Below, in pieces: positions 1 through 8,450 of a DNA stretch of 64,000 nt. Each line of letters begins with the position of its first letter. Within the stretch, counting starts at the first letter, position 1. The position numbers were made by a program, and so were the translations under genes. The DNA is taken from positions 1 through 64,000 of the forward strand of contig DASSUI010000013.1 in assembly GCA_035707105.1 (NCBI GenBank), given 5' to 3'. This DNA is from JACDAN01 sp035707105 (GTDB lineage: Bacteria > Actinomycetota > Thermoleophilia > Gaiellales > Gaiellaceae). The notes beneath the pieces are model-generated. The model made no database searches and was not told the DNA's origin. It was given only the letters and a program-made list of their open reading frames with translations.

Positions 1-117
1 GCTCGCGATCTCGAGCTCCGCGATGACGGCGTTCACTCGCTCGACGTAGGCGTCGACGGCGGCGCGGTCGTACCCGCGGACGGAGCCCGGAAACGAGACG
101 TTGCGCACGTCCTTCAA
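1..117 (-). CDS. DivIVA-domain protein, N-terminal part only
   Basis: This gene runs off the left edge, so only its first 39 codons are visible. The peptide includes the segment FPGSVRGYDRAAVDAYVERV, which matches the N-terminal DivIVA/Wag31 domain: a short region with FxxxxRGYD followed by a coiled-coil-forming helix. Such proteins bind curved membrane at poles and septa and organise cell-wall growth in actinobacteria. I chose TTG at 117 because a GGAGGG-like ribosome site lies about 10 bases upstream. A GTG at 108 is also in frame but is too far from that site. The frame is closed upstream by a stop. Full length, and therefore which DivIVA subtype it is, cannot be seen. Confidence 0.65.
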   Translation of the reverse strand, partial: MKDVRNVSFPGSVRGYDRAAVDAYVERVNAVIAELEIAS

Positions 118-354
118 GAGCTCGCTCTCCCTCCCTTCGGGAGACTCGCCGTCGAATCAGGTTCGAGTATGCCCTACCGGACCGAGGCCCGCTGCCAAAT
201 CCGCGCTTCAGTGGGTGACGCCGTTCGCGGCCGTGATCGGCCGGGCTCCCGTCCCGCGCCGAATCAGCGCTGTTCGAGGGATGCACCGGTAGTCGGCGAC
301 GGCCGATGAGTCGAGGAACAGGCGCGGCGGCACGCCGCTGTCAGGAGGTTCGGC

Positions 355-3300
355 GTGACGAGAACAGCCTTGATCGTGCTCTTCGGCTTGATGCTTGTCG
401 CGCCCGCGGCCGGACGTCCGGTGCCCGACCGAACATCGGCGGAGCTGATCGTCGGGTTCAGGGAAGGTGTGTCGGCCTCCGAGCAACGGCAGGTCCTTGC
501 CGCCTTCGCGGGCAGGGTCGAGCGCCGCTTCGGTCGCATCGACGGGGTCCTGGCCTCGCTTCCGGCCGGCCGCGCAGCGGAGGCCCGCCAACGGCTCGAG
601 CGGGATCCGCGCGTCGAGTACGCCGAGCCGAACGTCGTGCTCCGGACGTTCAACCACGGCGACCCGGGGGACGGGGACTTCCACGAGCTGTGGGGCCTGC
701 ACAACTTCGGGCAGCCGGTTGCCGGCGTTGCAGGCACGCCGGACGCCGACATCGACGCGCTCGAAGCGTGGCAGGTGTCGCAGGGGAGCTCGAACGTCGT
801 CGTGGGTGTCATCGACAGCGGCGTGGACTACACCCACCCGGACCTGAGCTCGCAGGTCTGGACGAACCCCGGCGAGGACTGCGCCGGCTGCCGGGCAAAC
901 GGGGTCGACGACGACGGCAACGGCTACGTCGACGACTGGCGCGGCTGGGACTTCGCGAACGACGACAACGACCCGATGGACGACAACGGCCACGGGACCC
1001 ACGTGGCCGGCACGATCGGGGCACGGCAGGACGCCCAGGGCGTCGTCGGCGTCAGCTGGCGGGTGCGGATCATGCCCCTGAAGTTCATCGGCGCAAACGG
1101 TGAGGGGACGGCGGCCGACGCATTGCGCGCGATCCTCTACGCGGCGTCCATGGGCGCTCAGATCACGAACAACTCGTACGGCGGCGACGGCTTCTCGCAG
1201 GCGATGCTGGACGCGATCGAGGCCGCGGACGCCTCGGGGTCGCTCTTCGTCGCCGCCGCCGGAAACAACTTCAATGACAACGACGCCAACCCGACCTACC
1301 CGGCCTCGTACGACGCGCCGAACGTCGTCTCCGTCGCCGCGTCCGACCAGTTCGACCGACGCGCGTGGTTCTCGAACTACGGCACGGAGACCGTCGATCT
1401 CGCTGCGCCCGGGACGAACGTCTACTCCACCTGGCCCGGCGGCGGGTACCGCCATTCGGACGGGACGTCGATGGCGGCGCCTCAGGTCGTCGGAGCCGCG
1501 GCACTGGCCCGCGCGGCGTTCCCCGATGCGTCAGCCGTCGGCCTGAAGGCGCTCCTCCTACGGACGATCGACGGCAGGGCCGCGCTGCAGGACGCCGTGC
1601 GAACCGGCGGCCGCCTCAACGTCGACAACGCTGTCCGCTGCTCCGATCGAGCCCGTGTCTGGATCGACTCGCCTGCAGCCGGCTTCGAGGCGCGCGCGGG
1701 CGAGCCGCTGCCGATCCGTGTTCTCGCGACCCGCTGCGCCGAGGTCGCCGGTGTCTCGACCGACCTGACCGTCAACGGCCTTCCCATCGAGCTGACCGCT
1801 CGAGGCGATGGGCTCTTCACCGGCTCGTACACGCCGCCCGCCGCGGCCGGGCTCACGCTGGTCGCATCCGCGACCGCCGCGGGCGGATCGGACAGCCACA
1901 CCGTCTCCGGCATGGCCGTCCAGCACCAGTCAATCGTGCCGGGCGGCGCGCCCGTGCGCGTCACGACGACGACCCCCGGCGAGAACGCGCTGCTGAGCTT
2001 CCCTGCGACCGAGGGACAGCGGATCGCACTCAAGGTGTCGGACGTCTCCGTCGGCACCTCACCGTGCTGCTCCCTGCGGATCTCGTTCCTCTCCGCCGGC
2101 GGGCCGGAGTGGCTTCCGCCGGTGCTCTTCGGCACCAAGGGCGGCTTCATCGACACGAAGACGATTCCGCAGGACGGCATCTACAGGATCCTCGTCGACC
2201 CGCAGGGGTCCGACGTCGGATCGCTCACGCTGACGTTGTACGACGTCCCGCCCGATGCGACGGCGTCGATCTCACCCGGTGGCCCACCGGTCACCCTGAC
2301 GGCGGGCCCGGTGCCCGGCCAGAACGCCCTTTTCTCCTTCAGCGGGCTGGCCGGGCAGCGGGTCAGTCTCAGGGTCAGCAGTGTGACGATCGGGACCTCG
2401 ACGTGCTGCTCGGCGAAGGTCTTGATTCAGGGTCTCGGCACGCCGACCTTGTTCGGGACGAACGGTGTCTTCGTGGACACGAAAGTGCTGCCGGCGGACG
2501 GGCCGTACACCGTCCTCGTCGACCCGGTCGGAACGGATACCGGTTCCGCCACGGTGGAACTGTTCGACGTGCCGCCTGATCCGGTCGCGTTTGCCTCACC
2601 GGGCGGGCCGCCGATCACCGTCTCGGCCGGGTCGGTGCCTGGTCAGAACTCGGTCGTGCAGTTCAGCGGACTCGCCGGGCAACGGGTCGCCGTCAAGGCG
2701 AGCGGGGTGACGATCGGGACGACGACGTGCTGCTCGTTCAAGCTCTCCATCCAGGGACTCGGGTCGGCCGTGCTGATGGGCAGGAACGGCGGCCTGCTGG
2801 ACACGCTGACGCTGCCCGAGTCGGGCGCGTACTCGATCCTCGTCGACCCCCAAGGCATGGACGCGGGCGCGGCAACCCTGACCATCTACGACGTTCCACC
2901 GGACGTGACGGGCTCGATCGTCCCGGGCGGCGCGCCGGTCGCGGTGAGCACGAGCTCGCTCGGCCAGAACGCCGCCGTGACGTTCGCCGGCGAGGCCGGC
3001 CGGCGCGTGAGCCTGAAGCTGAGCGGCGTGACGATCGGAACCTCGACCTGCTGCTCGGCGAAGGTCTCGATCGCCAAGCCCGACGGCTCGACGCTGGTGA
3101 CGCCGACGCTGTTCGGCCGAAACGGCGGCTTCGTCGACACCAAGACGCTGCCGGTGAGCGGCACGTACACGATCCTCGTCGACCCACAGGGCGCCGACGT
3201 CGGCTCGGCGACGCTGCAGCTGTACGAGGTCCCGGCAGACCTGACAGGCTCGCTGACCGTGGGCGGCGCGCCGGCGAGCCTGACCTTCTCCACGCCGGGC

Positions 3301-3561
3301 CAGAACGCGGTCCTGACCTTCGCCGGCGCCGCCGTCCAGCGGGTGACGATCCGGGCGACGGCAGTCACCATCGGCCCGTCGACGTGCTGCTCGGTGTCGC
3401 TCGTGGTGAGGAAGCCGGATGGCGTCCCGCTGGCATCAGGCCTGGCGGGCACGAACGGCGGAACGCTGAGCGCGACCCTTCCTGTCGCCGGCACCTACAC
3501 GCTGGTCGTGGATCCGCAAGGAGCGGCGGTCGGAAGCGCGTCGGTGACGGCGTCCTCGTAG
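355..3561 (+). CDS. Secreted S8 (subtilisin-like) serine protease with five tandem C-terminal repeats
   Basis: A 1068-residue secreted protease. Residues 1-20 form a signal peptide. Residues about 27-100 look like a fervidolysin-type inhibitory propeptide (AELIVGFREGVS ... YAEPNVVLR). The subtilase domain carries D154 (VVGVIDSGVDYTHPDL), H213 (NGHGTHVAGT), N304 (AAGNN) and S372 (GTSMAAP). After a linker domain, five repeats of about 103-112 residues begin near residues 526, 638, 746, 854 and 966. Each contains GT(S/T)xCCS in its first half and a (V/I)LVDPxGxDxG-type segment in its second half, a beta-sandwich layout like pre-peptidase C-terminal domains. The start is GTG with CAGGAGG at 341-347. 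The adjacent cysteine pair in every repeat is unusual. Family assignment is secure; substrate is unknown. Confidence 0.93.
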   Translation: MTRTALIVLFGLMLVAPAAGRPVPDRTSAELIVGFREGVSASEQRQVLAAFAGRVERRFGRIDGVLASLPAGRAAEARQRLERDPRVEYAEPNVVLRTFNHGDPGDGDFHELWGLHNFGQPVAGVAGTPDADIDALEAWQVSQGSSNVVVGVIDSGVDYTHPDLSSQVWTNPGEDCAGCRANGVDDDGNGYVDDWRGWDFANDDNDPMDDNGHGTHVAGTIGARQDAQGVVGVSWRVRIMPLKFIGANGEGTAADALRAILYAASMGAQITNNSYGGDGFSQAMLDAIEAADASGSLFVAAAGNNFNDNDANPTYPASYDAPNVVSVAASDQFDRRAWFSNYGTETVDLAAPGTNVYSTWPGGGYRHSDGTSMAAPQVVGAAALARAAFPDASAVGLKALLLRTIDGRAALQDAVRTGGRLNVDNAVRCSDRARVWIDSPAAGFEARAGEPLPIRVLATRCAEVAGVSTDLTVNGLPIELTARGDGLFTGSYTPPAAAGLTLVASATAAGGSDSHTVSGMAVQHQSIVPGGAPVRVTTTTPGENALLSFPATEGQRIALKVSDVSVGTSPCCSLRISFLSAGGPEWLPPVLFGTKGGFIDTKTIPQDGIYRILVDPQGSDVGSLTLTLYDVPPDATASISPGGPPVTLTAGPVPGQNALFSFSGLAGQRVSLRVSSVTIGTSTCCSAKVLIQGLGTPTLFGTNGVFVDTKVLPADGPYTVLVDPVGTDTGSATVELFDVPPDPVAFASPGGPPITVSAGSVPGQNSVVQFSGLAGQRVAVKASGVTIGTTTCCSFKLSIQGLGSAVLMGRNGGLLDTLTLPESGAYSILVDPQGMDAGAATLTIYDVPPDVTGSIVPGGAPVAVSTSSLGQNAAVTFAGEAGRRVSLKLSGVTIGTSTCCSAKVSIAKPDGSTLVTPTLFGRNGGFVDTKTLPVSGTYTILVDPQGADVGSATLQLYEVPADLTGSLTVGGAPASLTFSTPGQNAVLTFAGAAVQRVTIRATAVTIGPSTCCSVSLVVRKPDGVPLASGLAGTNGGTLSATLPVAGTYTLVVDPQGAAVGSASVTASS

Positions 3562-3597
3562 CGACGTGCGCCGGCACGGCGCGTGGCGTTACCGAAA

Positions 3598-4635
3598 CTA
3601 GATTTGCCAGGTGTCGCCGGCGTGGAGGAGCTTCTTCAGGTCCCCCTCGCCCAGCTCACGCTTCGTGACCTCGATCTGCTCCGCCATCATCGCGTCGTAG
3701 ACCGGGCGCTCGACCGCGCGAAAGATGCCGATCGGCGTCGGGCCCACGGGCGTGTGGGCCAACCGCGACAGCGAGAACGCCAGCGACGAGTCCTCCGCGC
3801 TCTCGTCATGCCGTAGGAGCGCGTCCTCGCCCACGGACGCCACATCGACGATCTCGACGCCTCCGCCCGGCCGCGAGACCACGCCGCGCTCGATCGTCTC
3901 GCCCTCGCCGCCGAAGCGGATCGGCTCACCGTGGTCCAGTCGGATGCGGTTCTCCTTCTGCTCCCGCACCGCGTCGAACGCGCCGTCGTTGTAGACGTTG
4001 CAGTTCTGGTAGATCTCGACGAAGACGGAGCCCTGGTGCTCGGCCGCTCGCCGCAGCACGTTCGTGAGGTGCGCCTTGTCCGTGTCGATCGAGCGCGCCA
4101 CGAACGTCGCCTCCGCGCCCAGCGCCAGCGAGACCGGGTTGAACGGGTAGTCGAGCGACCCGAACGGCGTCGTCTTGTTGTGCGTCCCGAGCGGCGAGGT
4201 CGGCGAGTACTGGCCCTTCGTGAGCCCGTAGATCTGGTTGTTGAACATGAGGATCTTCAGGTTCACGTTCCGGCGCAGGGCGTGGATCAGGTGGTTGCCG
4301 CCGATCGAGAGCGCGTCGCCGTCGCCGGTCACGACCCAGACGGAGAGGTCCGGCCGCGACGTCGAGAGCCCGGTCGCGATCGCCGGCGCGCGCCCGTGGA
4401 TCGAGTGCATCCCGTACGTCTGCATGTAGTACGGGAACCGCGCCGCGCACCCGATTCCCGAGACGAAGACGATCCGCTCGCGGGGGATGCCGAGCTCCGG
4501 CATGAACTGCTGGACCGCCGCGAGAATCGCGTAGTCCCCGCAGCCCGGGCACCAACGGACCTCCTGGTCGGACTTGAAGTCCTTCGCGGTGAGCTGGACC
4601 AGCTCGCCGTTCCGTCCGCCGTTGCCCTCGCTCAC
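3598..4635 (-). CDS. korB: 2-oxoglutarate/2-oxoacid:ferredoxin oxidoreductase, beta subunit
   Basis: This 345-residue protein is the thiamine diphosphate-binding beta subunit of a 2-oxoacid:ferredoxin oxidoreductase. The pair oxidatively decarboxylates a 2-oxoacid (2-oxoglutarate in the KorAB type) to the acyl-CoA and reduces ferredoxin. Visible motifs are the cysteine pair in RWCPGCGDY (C29, C32), the GIGCAARFPYYMQTYGMHSI segment, and the ThDP motif GDGD (104-107) ending at NN (132-133). I chose the GTG at 4635 because it overlaps the upstream lipoprotein stop as GTGA; longer reading is possible but lacks family similarity. It is the last gene of korA-lipoprotein-korB. Use of 2-oxoglutarate rather than pyruvate is inferred from resemblance to the actinobacterial KorAB. 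Confidence 0.9.
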   Translation of the reverse strand: MSEGNGGRNGELVQLTAKDFKSDQEVRWCPGCGDYAILAAVQQFMPELGIPRERIVFVSGIGCAARFPYYMQTYGMHSIHGRAPAIATGLSTSRPDLSVWVVTGDGDALSIGGNHLIHALRRNVNLKILMFNNQIYGLTKGQYSPTSPLGTHNKTTPFGSLDYPFNPVSLALGAEATFVARSIDTDKAHLTNVLRRAAEHQGSVFVEIYQNCNVYNDGAFDAVREQKENRIRLDHGEPIRFGGEGETIERGVVSRPGGGVEIVDVASVGEDALLRHDESAEDSSLAFSLSRLAHTPVGPTPIGIFRAVERPVYDAMMAEQIEVTKRELGEGDLKKLLHAGDTWQI

Positions 4636-5060
4636 TGCTCCGGGATCGCCCCACACATGATCGGTTTCATGGTCTTGTCGTCCTCGATGATGAGGATGTA
4701 CTCCCCCGTGGCGACCTTGTCGATCGTCTCGAAGATCTGGCCCTGCCCGAGATTCGCGTTCGTGAAGCCAACGTCGTGGACGATCTCCGAGCCCGGCGAG
4801 TCGCATGAGCCGCCGCGGACGTAGATCGGGTCGAGGTCGGACGCCCCGCCGGTGATCTCGATCGTGACGTCCGTCGAGGCGGCCCCCGGGAACAGCTCGG
4901 CCGTCCCGCTCTTCCCCGAGCCGTTCTGCTCCTCGAGGGTGACCTTGACCGTCCCGCTGTCGTCACCGCCTCCTCCTCCGCCGCCGCCGCCGTCGTCGCT
5001 CCCGCCGCAGGCGGACGCCAAGCCGACGAGGACCAGTCCCAGTGCGAGTCGCAGCTTCAC
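4632..5060 (-). CDS. Small lipoprotein embedded between korA and korB
   Basis: A 142-residue predicted lipoprotein: a basic N-terminus (KLR), a hydrophobic core and a lipobox LASAC with the acylated cysteine at 18, followed by a flexible tether containing nine consecutive glycines. The rest (TVKVTLEEQNGSGKSGTAEL onward) resembles the start of CHRD-like secreted beta domains, but I cannot assign a function. Two further cysteines (in GGSCDSP and IMCGAI) could form a disulfide. It starts at GTG 5060 overlapping the korA stop by four bases and its own stop overlaps the korB start by four bases, so it is probably translated as part of the oxidoreductase operon. An outer-surface protein here is unexpected. 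Confidence 0.85.
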   Translation of the reverse strand: MKLRLALGLVLVGLASACGGSDDGGGGGGGGGDDSGTVKVTLEEQNGSGKSGTAELFPGAASTDVTIEITGGASDLDPIYVRGGSCDSPGSEIVHDVGFTNANLGQGQIFETIDKVATGEYILIIEDDKTMKPIMCGAIPEQ

Positions 5061-6892
5061 AGCATCCCCTCCATCGCTTCGGCCAGCTCGGACGAGCGGA
5101 ACGGGAGGCCGCGCACGCGGTTGTAGCCCACGGCGTCGACGAGGAACTCGGCCCGCACCAGCTTGAGGAGCTGTCCCAGGTTCATTTCAGGAACGAGGAT
5201 CTTGTCGTATTTGCGCACGACATCGCCGGTATTACGCGGGAACGGGTTGAGATAGCGGAGATGGGCGTGGGCGACCTTGCCGCCGTTTGCACGGACGCGG
5301 CGGACGCCGGCCGCGACCGGCCCGTACGTGCCGCCCCAGCTGAGGACGAGCAGCTCTTCGCCGCCCTCCTCGTCGACCTCGAGCTCGGGGATGTCGGCCG
5401 CGATCCCCGCAACCTTGCGGGCGCGGATGCGGACCATGTGGTCGTGGTTGTCGGGGTCGTAGGACACGTTGCCCGTGCCGTCCGCCTTCTCGAGCCCGCC
5501 GATCCGGTGCTCGAGCCCGGGCGTCCCGGGGATTGCCCACGGGCGCGCGAGCGTCTCGGCGTCGCGGAGGTACGGCAGGTAGCCGCCCTCGTGGTTGGAC
5601 GCGTCGGCGAAGTCGACGGCGATATCGGGGTACGACTTGACGTCCGGGATCAGCCACGGCTCCGAGCCGTTCGCCAGGTAGGCGTCCGAGAGGAGGAACA
5701 CCGGCGTCCGGTACTTCAACGCGATGCGCGCGGCTTCGATTGCGGCGTCGAAGCAGCCGCCCGGCGTCGCCGCCGCAATCACGGGTGCCGGCGACTCGGC
5801 GTTCCGGCCCCACATCGCGAGCAGGAGGTCGGCCTGCTCGGGCTTCGTCGGCATGCCGGTGGACGGCCCGGCCCGCTGGACGTCGATGATCACGAGCGGC
5901 AGCTCGAGCGTCACCGCGAGGCCGATCGCCTCCATCTTCAGCACGATGCCGGGGCCGCTCGACGTGCAGACGCCGAGCGCGCCGCCGAAGCTCGCGCCGA
6001 GCGCCGCGCCGACCGCGGCGATCTCGTCCTCCGCTTGGAAGGTCCGGACGCCGAAGTCCTTGCGGCGTGAGAGCTCCTCGAGGATCTCGGACGCCGGCGT
6101 GATCGGGTAGGCACCGAGAAACAGCGGCAGGCCGCTCTTCACCGAGGCCGCGATCAACCCGAGCACGAGCGCCTGGTTCCCACGGATGTTCCGGTAGGTG
6201 CCGGGCGGCAGCTTCGCGGGCGCCACCTCGTAGGTGACGCGGAAGTCCTCACTCGTCTCGCCGTAGGCCCAACCCGCCTTGAACGCCTTCGTGTTCGCCT
6301 CGGCGATCTCGGGCTTCGCCTGGAACTTCTTCGCGATGAACTCGAGCGTCCCGCTCTTCGGCCGGTGGTAGAGCCAGGACATCAGCCCGAGCGCGAACAT
6401 ATTCTTCGAGCGCTCGGCCTCTCGCTTGGTCACCCTCACGTCCTTCAGCGCCTCGAGCGTGAGCGACGTCAGCGGCACCTCGTGCACGTGGTAGTCGGCG
6501 AGCGAGCCGTCGTCGAGCGGGTTCGCCGAGTAGCCGGCCTTCTCGAGGTTCCGGTCGGTGAACGCGTCGCGGTTGACGATCAGCGTGGCGCCCTTGGGCA
6601 GGTCGCGGACGTTCGTCCGCAGCGCCGCGGGGTTCATGGCGACGAGGACGTTCGGCTGGTCGCCCGGGGTGAGGATGTCGTGGTCGGAGAAGTGGATCTG
6701 GAAGCCCGAGACGCCGGGCAGCGACCCGGCGGGCGCGCGGATCTCGGCGGGGAAGTCGGGCAGCGTCGAGAGGTCGTTTCCGAGAACGGCCGTCTCGTTC
6801 GTGAACCGGTCCCCGGTGAGCTGCATCCCGTCGCCGGAGTCCCCCGCGAAGCGGATGACGACGCGGTCGAGCTGTTCGACAGGCTTGGCCAT
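5057..6892 (-). CDS. korA: 2-oxoglutarate/2-oxoacid:ferredoxin oxidoreductase, fused gamma-alpha subunit
   Basis: A 611-residue KorA-type subunit in which the gamma domain (about 1-190, with VVIRFAGDSGDGMQLTG near the start) is fused to the alpha/pyrimidine domain (about 215-611, with LGAYPITPASEILEELSRR and the FQAEDEIAAVGAALGASFGG segment). The C-terminal region contains the LSWGGTYGPVAAGVRR-type domain. With KorB it would form the ferredoxin-linked 2-oxoacid oxidoreductase used by many actinobacteria in or beside the TCA cycle. ATG at 6892 starts it; an extended -10 sequence lies 16-24 bases upstream. Its TGA overlaps the lipoprotein GTG. Length is close to the usual actinobacterial KorA. 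Confidence 0.92.
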   Translation of the reverse strand: MAKPVEQLDRVVIRFAGDSGDGMQLTGDRFTNETAVLGNDLSTLPDFPAEIRAPAGSLPGVSGFQIHFSDHDILTPGDQPNVLVAMNPAALRTNVRDLPKGATLIVNRDAFTDRNLEKAGYSANPLDDGSLADYHVHEVPLTSLTLEALKDVRVTKREAERSKNMFALGLMSWLYHRPKSGTLEFIAKKFQAKPEIAEANTKAFKAGWAYGETSEDFRVTYEVAPAKLPPGTYRNIRGNQALVLGLIAASVKSGLPLFLGAYPITPASEILEELSRRKDFGVRTFQAEDEIAAVGAALGASFGGALGVCTSSGPGIVLKMEAIGLAVTLELPLVIIDVQRAGPSTGMPTKPEQADLLLAMWGRNAESPAPVIAAATPGGCFDAAIEAARIALKYRTPVFLLSDAYLANGSEPWLIPDVKSYPDIAVDFADASNHEGGYLPYLRDAETLARPWAIPGTPGLEHRIGGLEKADGTGNVSYDPDNHDHMVRIRARKVAGIAADIPELEVDEEGGEELLVLSWGGTYGPVAAGVRRVRANGGKVAHAHLRYLNPFPRNTGDVVRKYDKILVPEMNLGQLLKLVRAEFLVDAVGYNRVRGLPFRSSELAEAMEGML

Positions 6893-6907
6893 GAGCGGGC
6901 GCTACCA

Positions 6908-6916
6908 GGTATAGCA
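6908..6916 (-). promoter_or_regulatory. Probable extended -10 element of the korA operon
   Basis: On the minus strand the sequence TGCTATACC matches an extended -10 (TGnTATAAT-like). It lies about 15 bases before the korA ATG, which predicts a very short leader. I saw no convincing -35, which is normal for extended -10 promoters. Confidence 0.4.
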
Positions 6917-7055
6917 CCGGGATCGTCCGTTCTCCGCGCGCGGCTGCCCCTGAGGCGAACCCGCAACCCCAGCGGCGTCTTCCCCGACGACAGCGGGGAG
7001 ACCGCTGCGTAGCGTCGAGGAGAAGGAACCATGCGCCGCCACGAGCTCTCGGACC

Positions 7056-7997
7056 TTGTCCCGCCTGCTGGCTGTGCTCTTCCTGCTTGCGCTCGTCGGC
7101 GGAGATTCGGCGGAGGCTCTTGTCGCCACCCGGTCGGGCACCGGTGCCTTCCCTGGCCGAAACGGTGAGCTGACCTTCTCGAGCGTCGCCGTGCGAAACG
7201 GCTCCTTCGACCTCTACGTCATGCGGTCGGACGGGACGAGGAAGCGACGCATCACGCGCAGCCGCGCCTTCGAGCGATTCCCAACGTGGTCGCGCAACGG
7301 CAAGTGGATCGCGTACACGAGCGATCGGTCGCGACCGGGAAACGAGAGCGCGTACGAAATCTACGTCATGCGCCTCAACGGAACCGGACTGCGGCGGGTG
7401 ACCCGTGACCGCTGGACCGATGACGGAGTCGCGTGGTCTCCCGGGGGGACGCGCGTCGTCTTCGGCAGCAACCGCCCGCCCCGAGACGGGCTGTGGGTCG
7501 CCAACATCAACGGCTCCGGTCTGCGCCGCGTCACGGAGGACGGAATGACTCCTGCCTGGTCGCCAGACGGCCGGACGATCGCATTCGCCCGCCGTGCTCC
7601 GGGTTCGCTTGCGTACGAGATCTGGCTGGTCGACCCCGACGGCGCGAACGAACGCCGGCTGACGGAGGCACCGCGCGTGGACGATCGCCACTACGCCCAG
7701 GACTTCGTGCCCGACTGGTCGCCCAACAGCCGCCAGATCGCCTTCTCCAGGCGCTATCGCGGCCGAGGGGACATCTACGTGATCCGTCCCGACGGGAGCG
7801 GGCTTCGCAGGGTCACGAAGCAGGCGGGGCTCCACGACTGGCCGGCCTGGTCTCCCGACGGCAGACGCATCGCCTTCCTCACGACCTTCGGCCGCAGGGA
7901 GAGCATCGACGTGATCAACGTCGACGGCACGCGCTCGAAGCGGCTCGCCACAGGCGCCGTCACCTACGCCTACCTCGACTGGCAGCCTCTCCGGTAG
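7056..7997 (+). CDS. Secreted TolB-like beta-propeller (PD40 repeats)
   Basis: A 313-residue exported protein with a short signal peptide (SRLLAVLFLLALVGG) followed by five or six PD40/WD40-like TolB repeats, visible as recurring (P/A)xWSPDGxxIAF and (I/L)YVMRxDGxxxRRxT segments. TolB propellers usually bind other envelope proteins; this stand-alone form has no Pal or Tol partner nearby, so its role is unknown. The start is uncertain. TTG at 7056 begins the signal peptide in frame, but the best ribosome site (GAGGAGAAGG, 7017-7026) precedes an ATG at 7031 that is in a different frame and stops after about 45 codons. A one- or two-base indel near the start would explain this. Confidence 0.82.
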   Translation: MSRLLAVLFLLALVGGDSAEALVATRSGTGAFPGRNGELTFSSVAVRNGSFDLYVMRSDGTRKRRITRSRAFERFPTWSRNGKWIAYTSDRSRPGNESAYEIYVMRLNGTGLRRVTRDRWTDDGVAWSPGGTRVVFGSNRPPRDGLWVANINGSGLRRVTEDGMTPAWSPDGRTIAFARRAPGSLAYEIWLVDPDGANERRLTEAPRVDDRHYAQDFVPDWSPNSRQIAFSRRYRGRGDIYVIRPDGSGLRRVTKQAGLHDWPAWSPDGRRIAFLTTFGRRESIDVINVDGTRSKRLATGAVTYAYLDWQPLR

Positions 7998-8009
7998 GGC
8001 CCGACCTCG

Positions 8010-8411
8010 TCAGCAGGAGCTGGCGCGGTCGAGCTGGTCGTACCAGCGCGGGCCGATCTTCACATAGACGTCGCGGTCGCTGAACGTCACGTTCGCGATG
8101 GTCTGGCCGTTCCGGACGAACCGGTACGCCACGACGGCCCGCGTCCGGGTCTCCATCCGTACGCGGATGCCGCGCAGCTGGAAGTTCGTGCCGAGCAGGC
8201 TGCGGGCCCGGCGCTGACCGGTGACGAACCTCGAGTAGGGGCAGGCGCGGCGGAACCGCGGCGTGTAGGTCGCGTACATCGCCTTCCACTTGCCCTGTTT
8301 GAAGAGGCTCGCCTGCTGCGTGAGCGTCGCCTTCGGCGTCGTCCCCTGGGCGAGCGCGACCGGCGCGAGCAGCGCAACGGCGAGCCCGGCGAGCAGAAGT
8401 CGAAGGGTCAT
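8010..8411 (-). CDS. Small secreted protein, possibly NTF2-like
   Basis: A 133-residue protein with a clear signal peptide (TLRLLLAGLAVALLAPVALA, cleavage after ALA). The mature part starts with a helix-rich stretch (LTQQASLFKQGKWKAMYATY) followed by beta-strand-like segments ending in VKIGPRWYDQL, the order seen in NTF2-like domains, but similarity is weak and I do not name a function. Two cysteines, one near the middle and one terminal, could pair. It converges with the TolB-like gene with only a few bases between stops. Confidence 0.75.
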   Translation of the reverse strand: MTLRLLLAGLAVALLAPVALAQGTTPKATLTQQASLFKQGKWKAMYATYTPRFRRACPYSRFVTGQRRARSLLGTNFQLRGIRVRMETRTRAVVAYRFVRNGQTIANVTFSDRDVYVKIGPRWYDQLDRASSC

Positions 8412-8450
8412 GGGCGCTTTCTACCCAGAAAGCGCCCTGCCCTGCACCCG

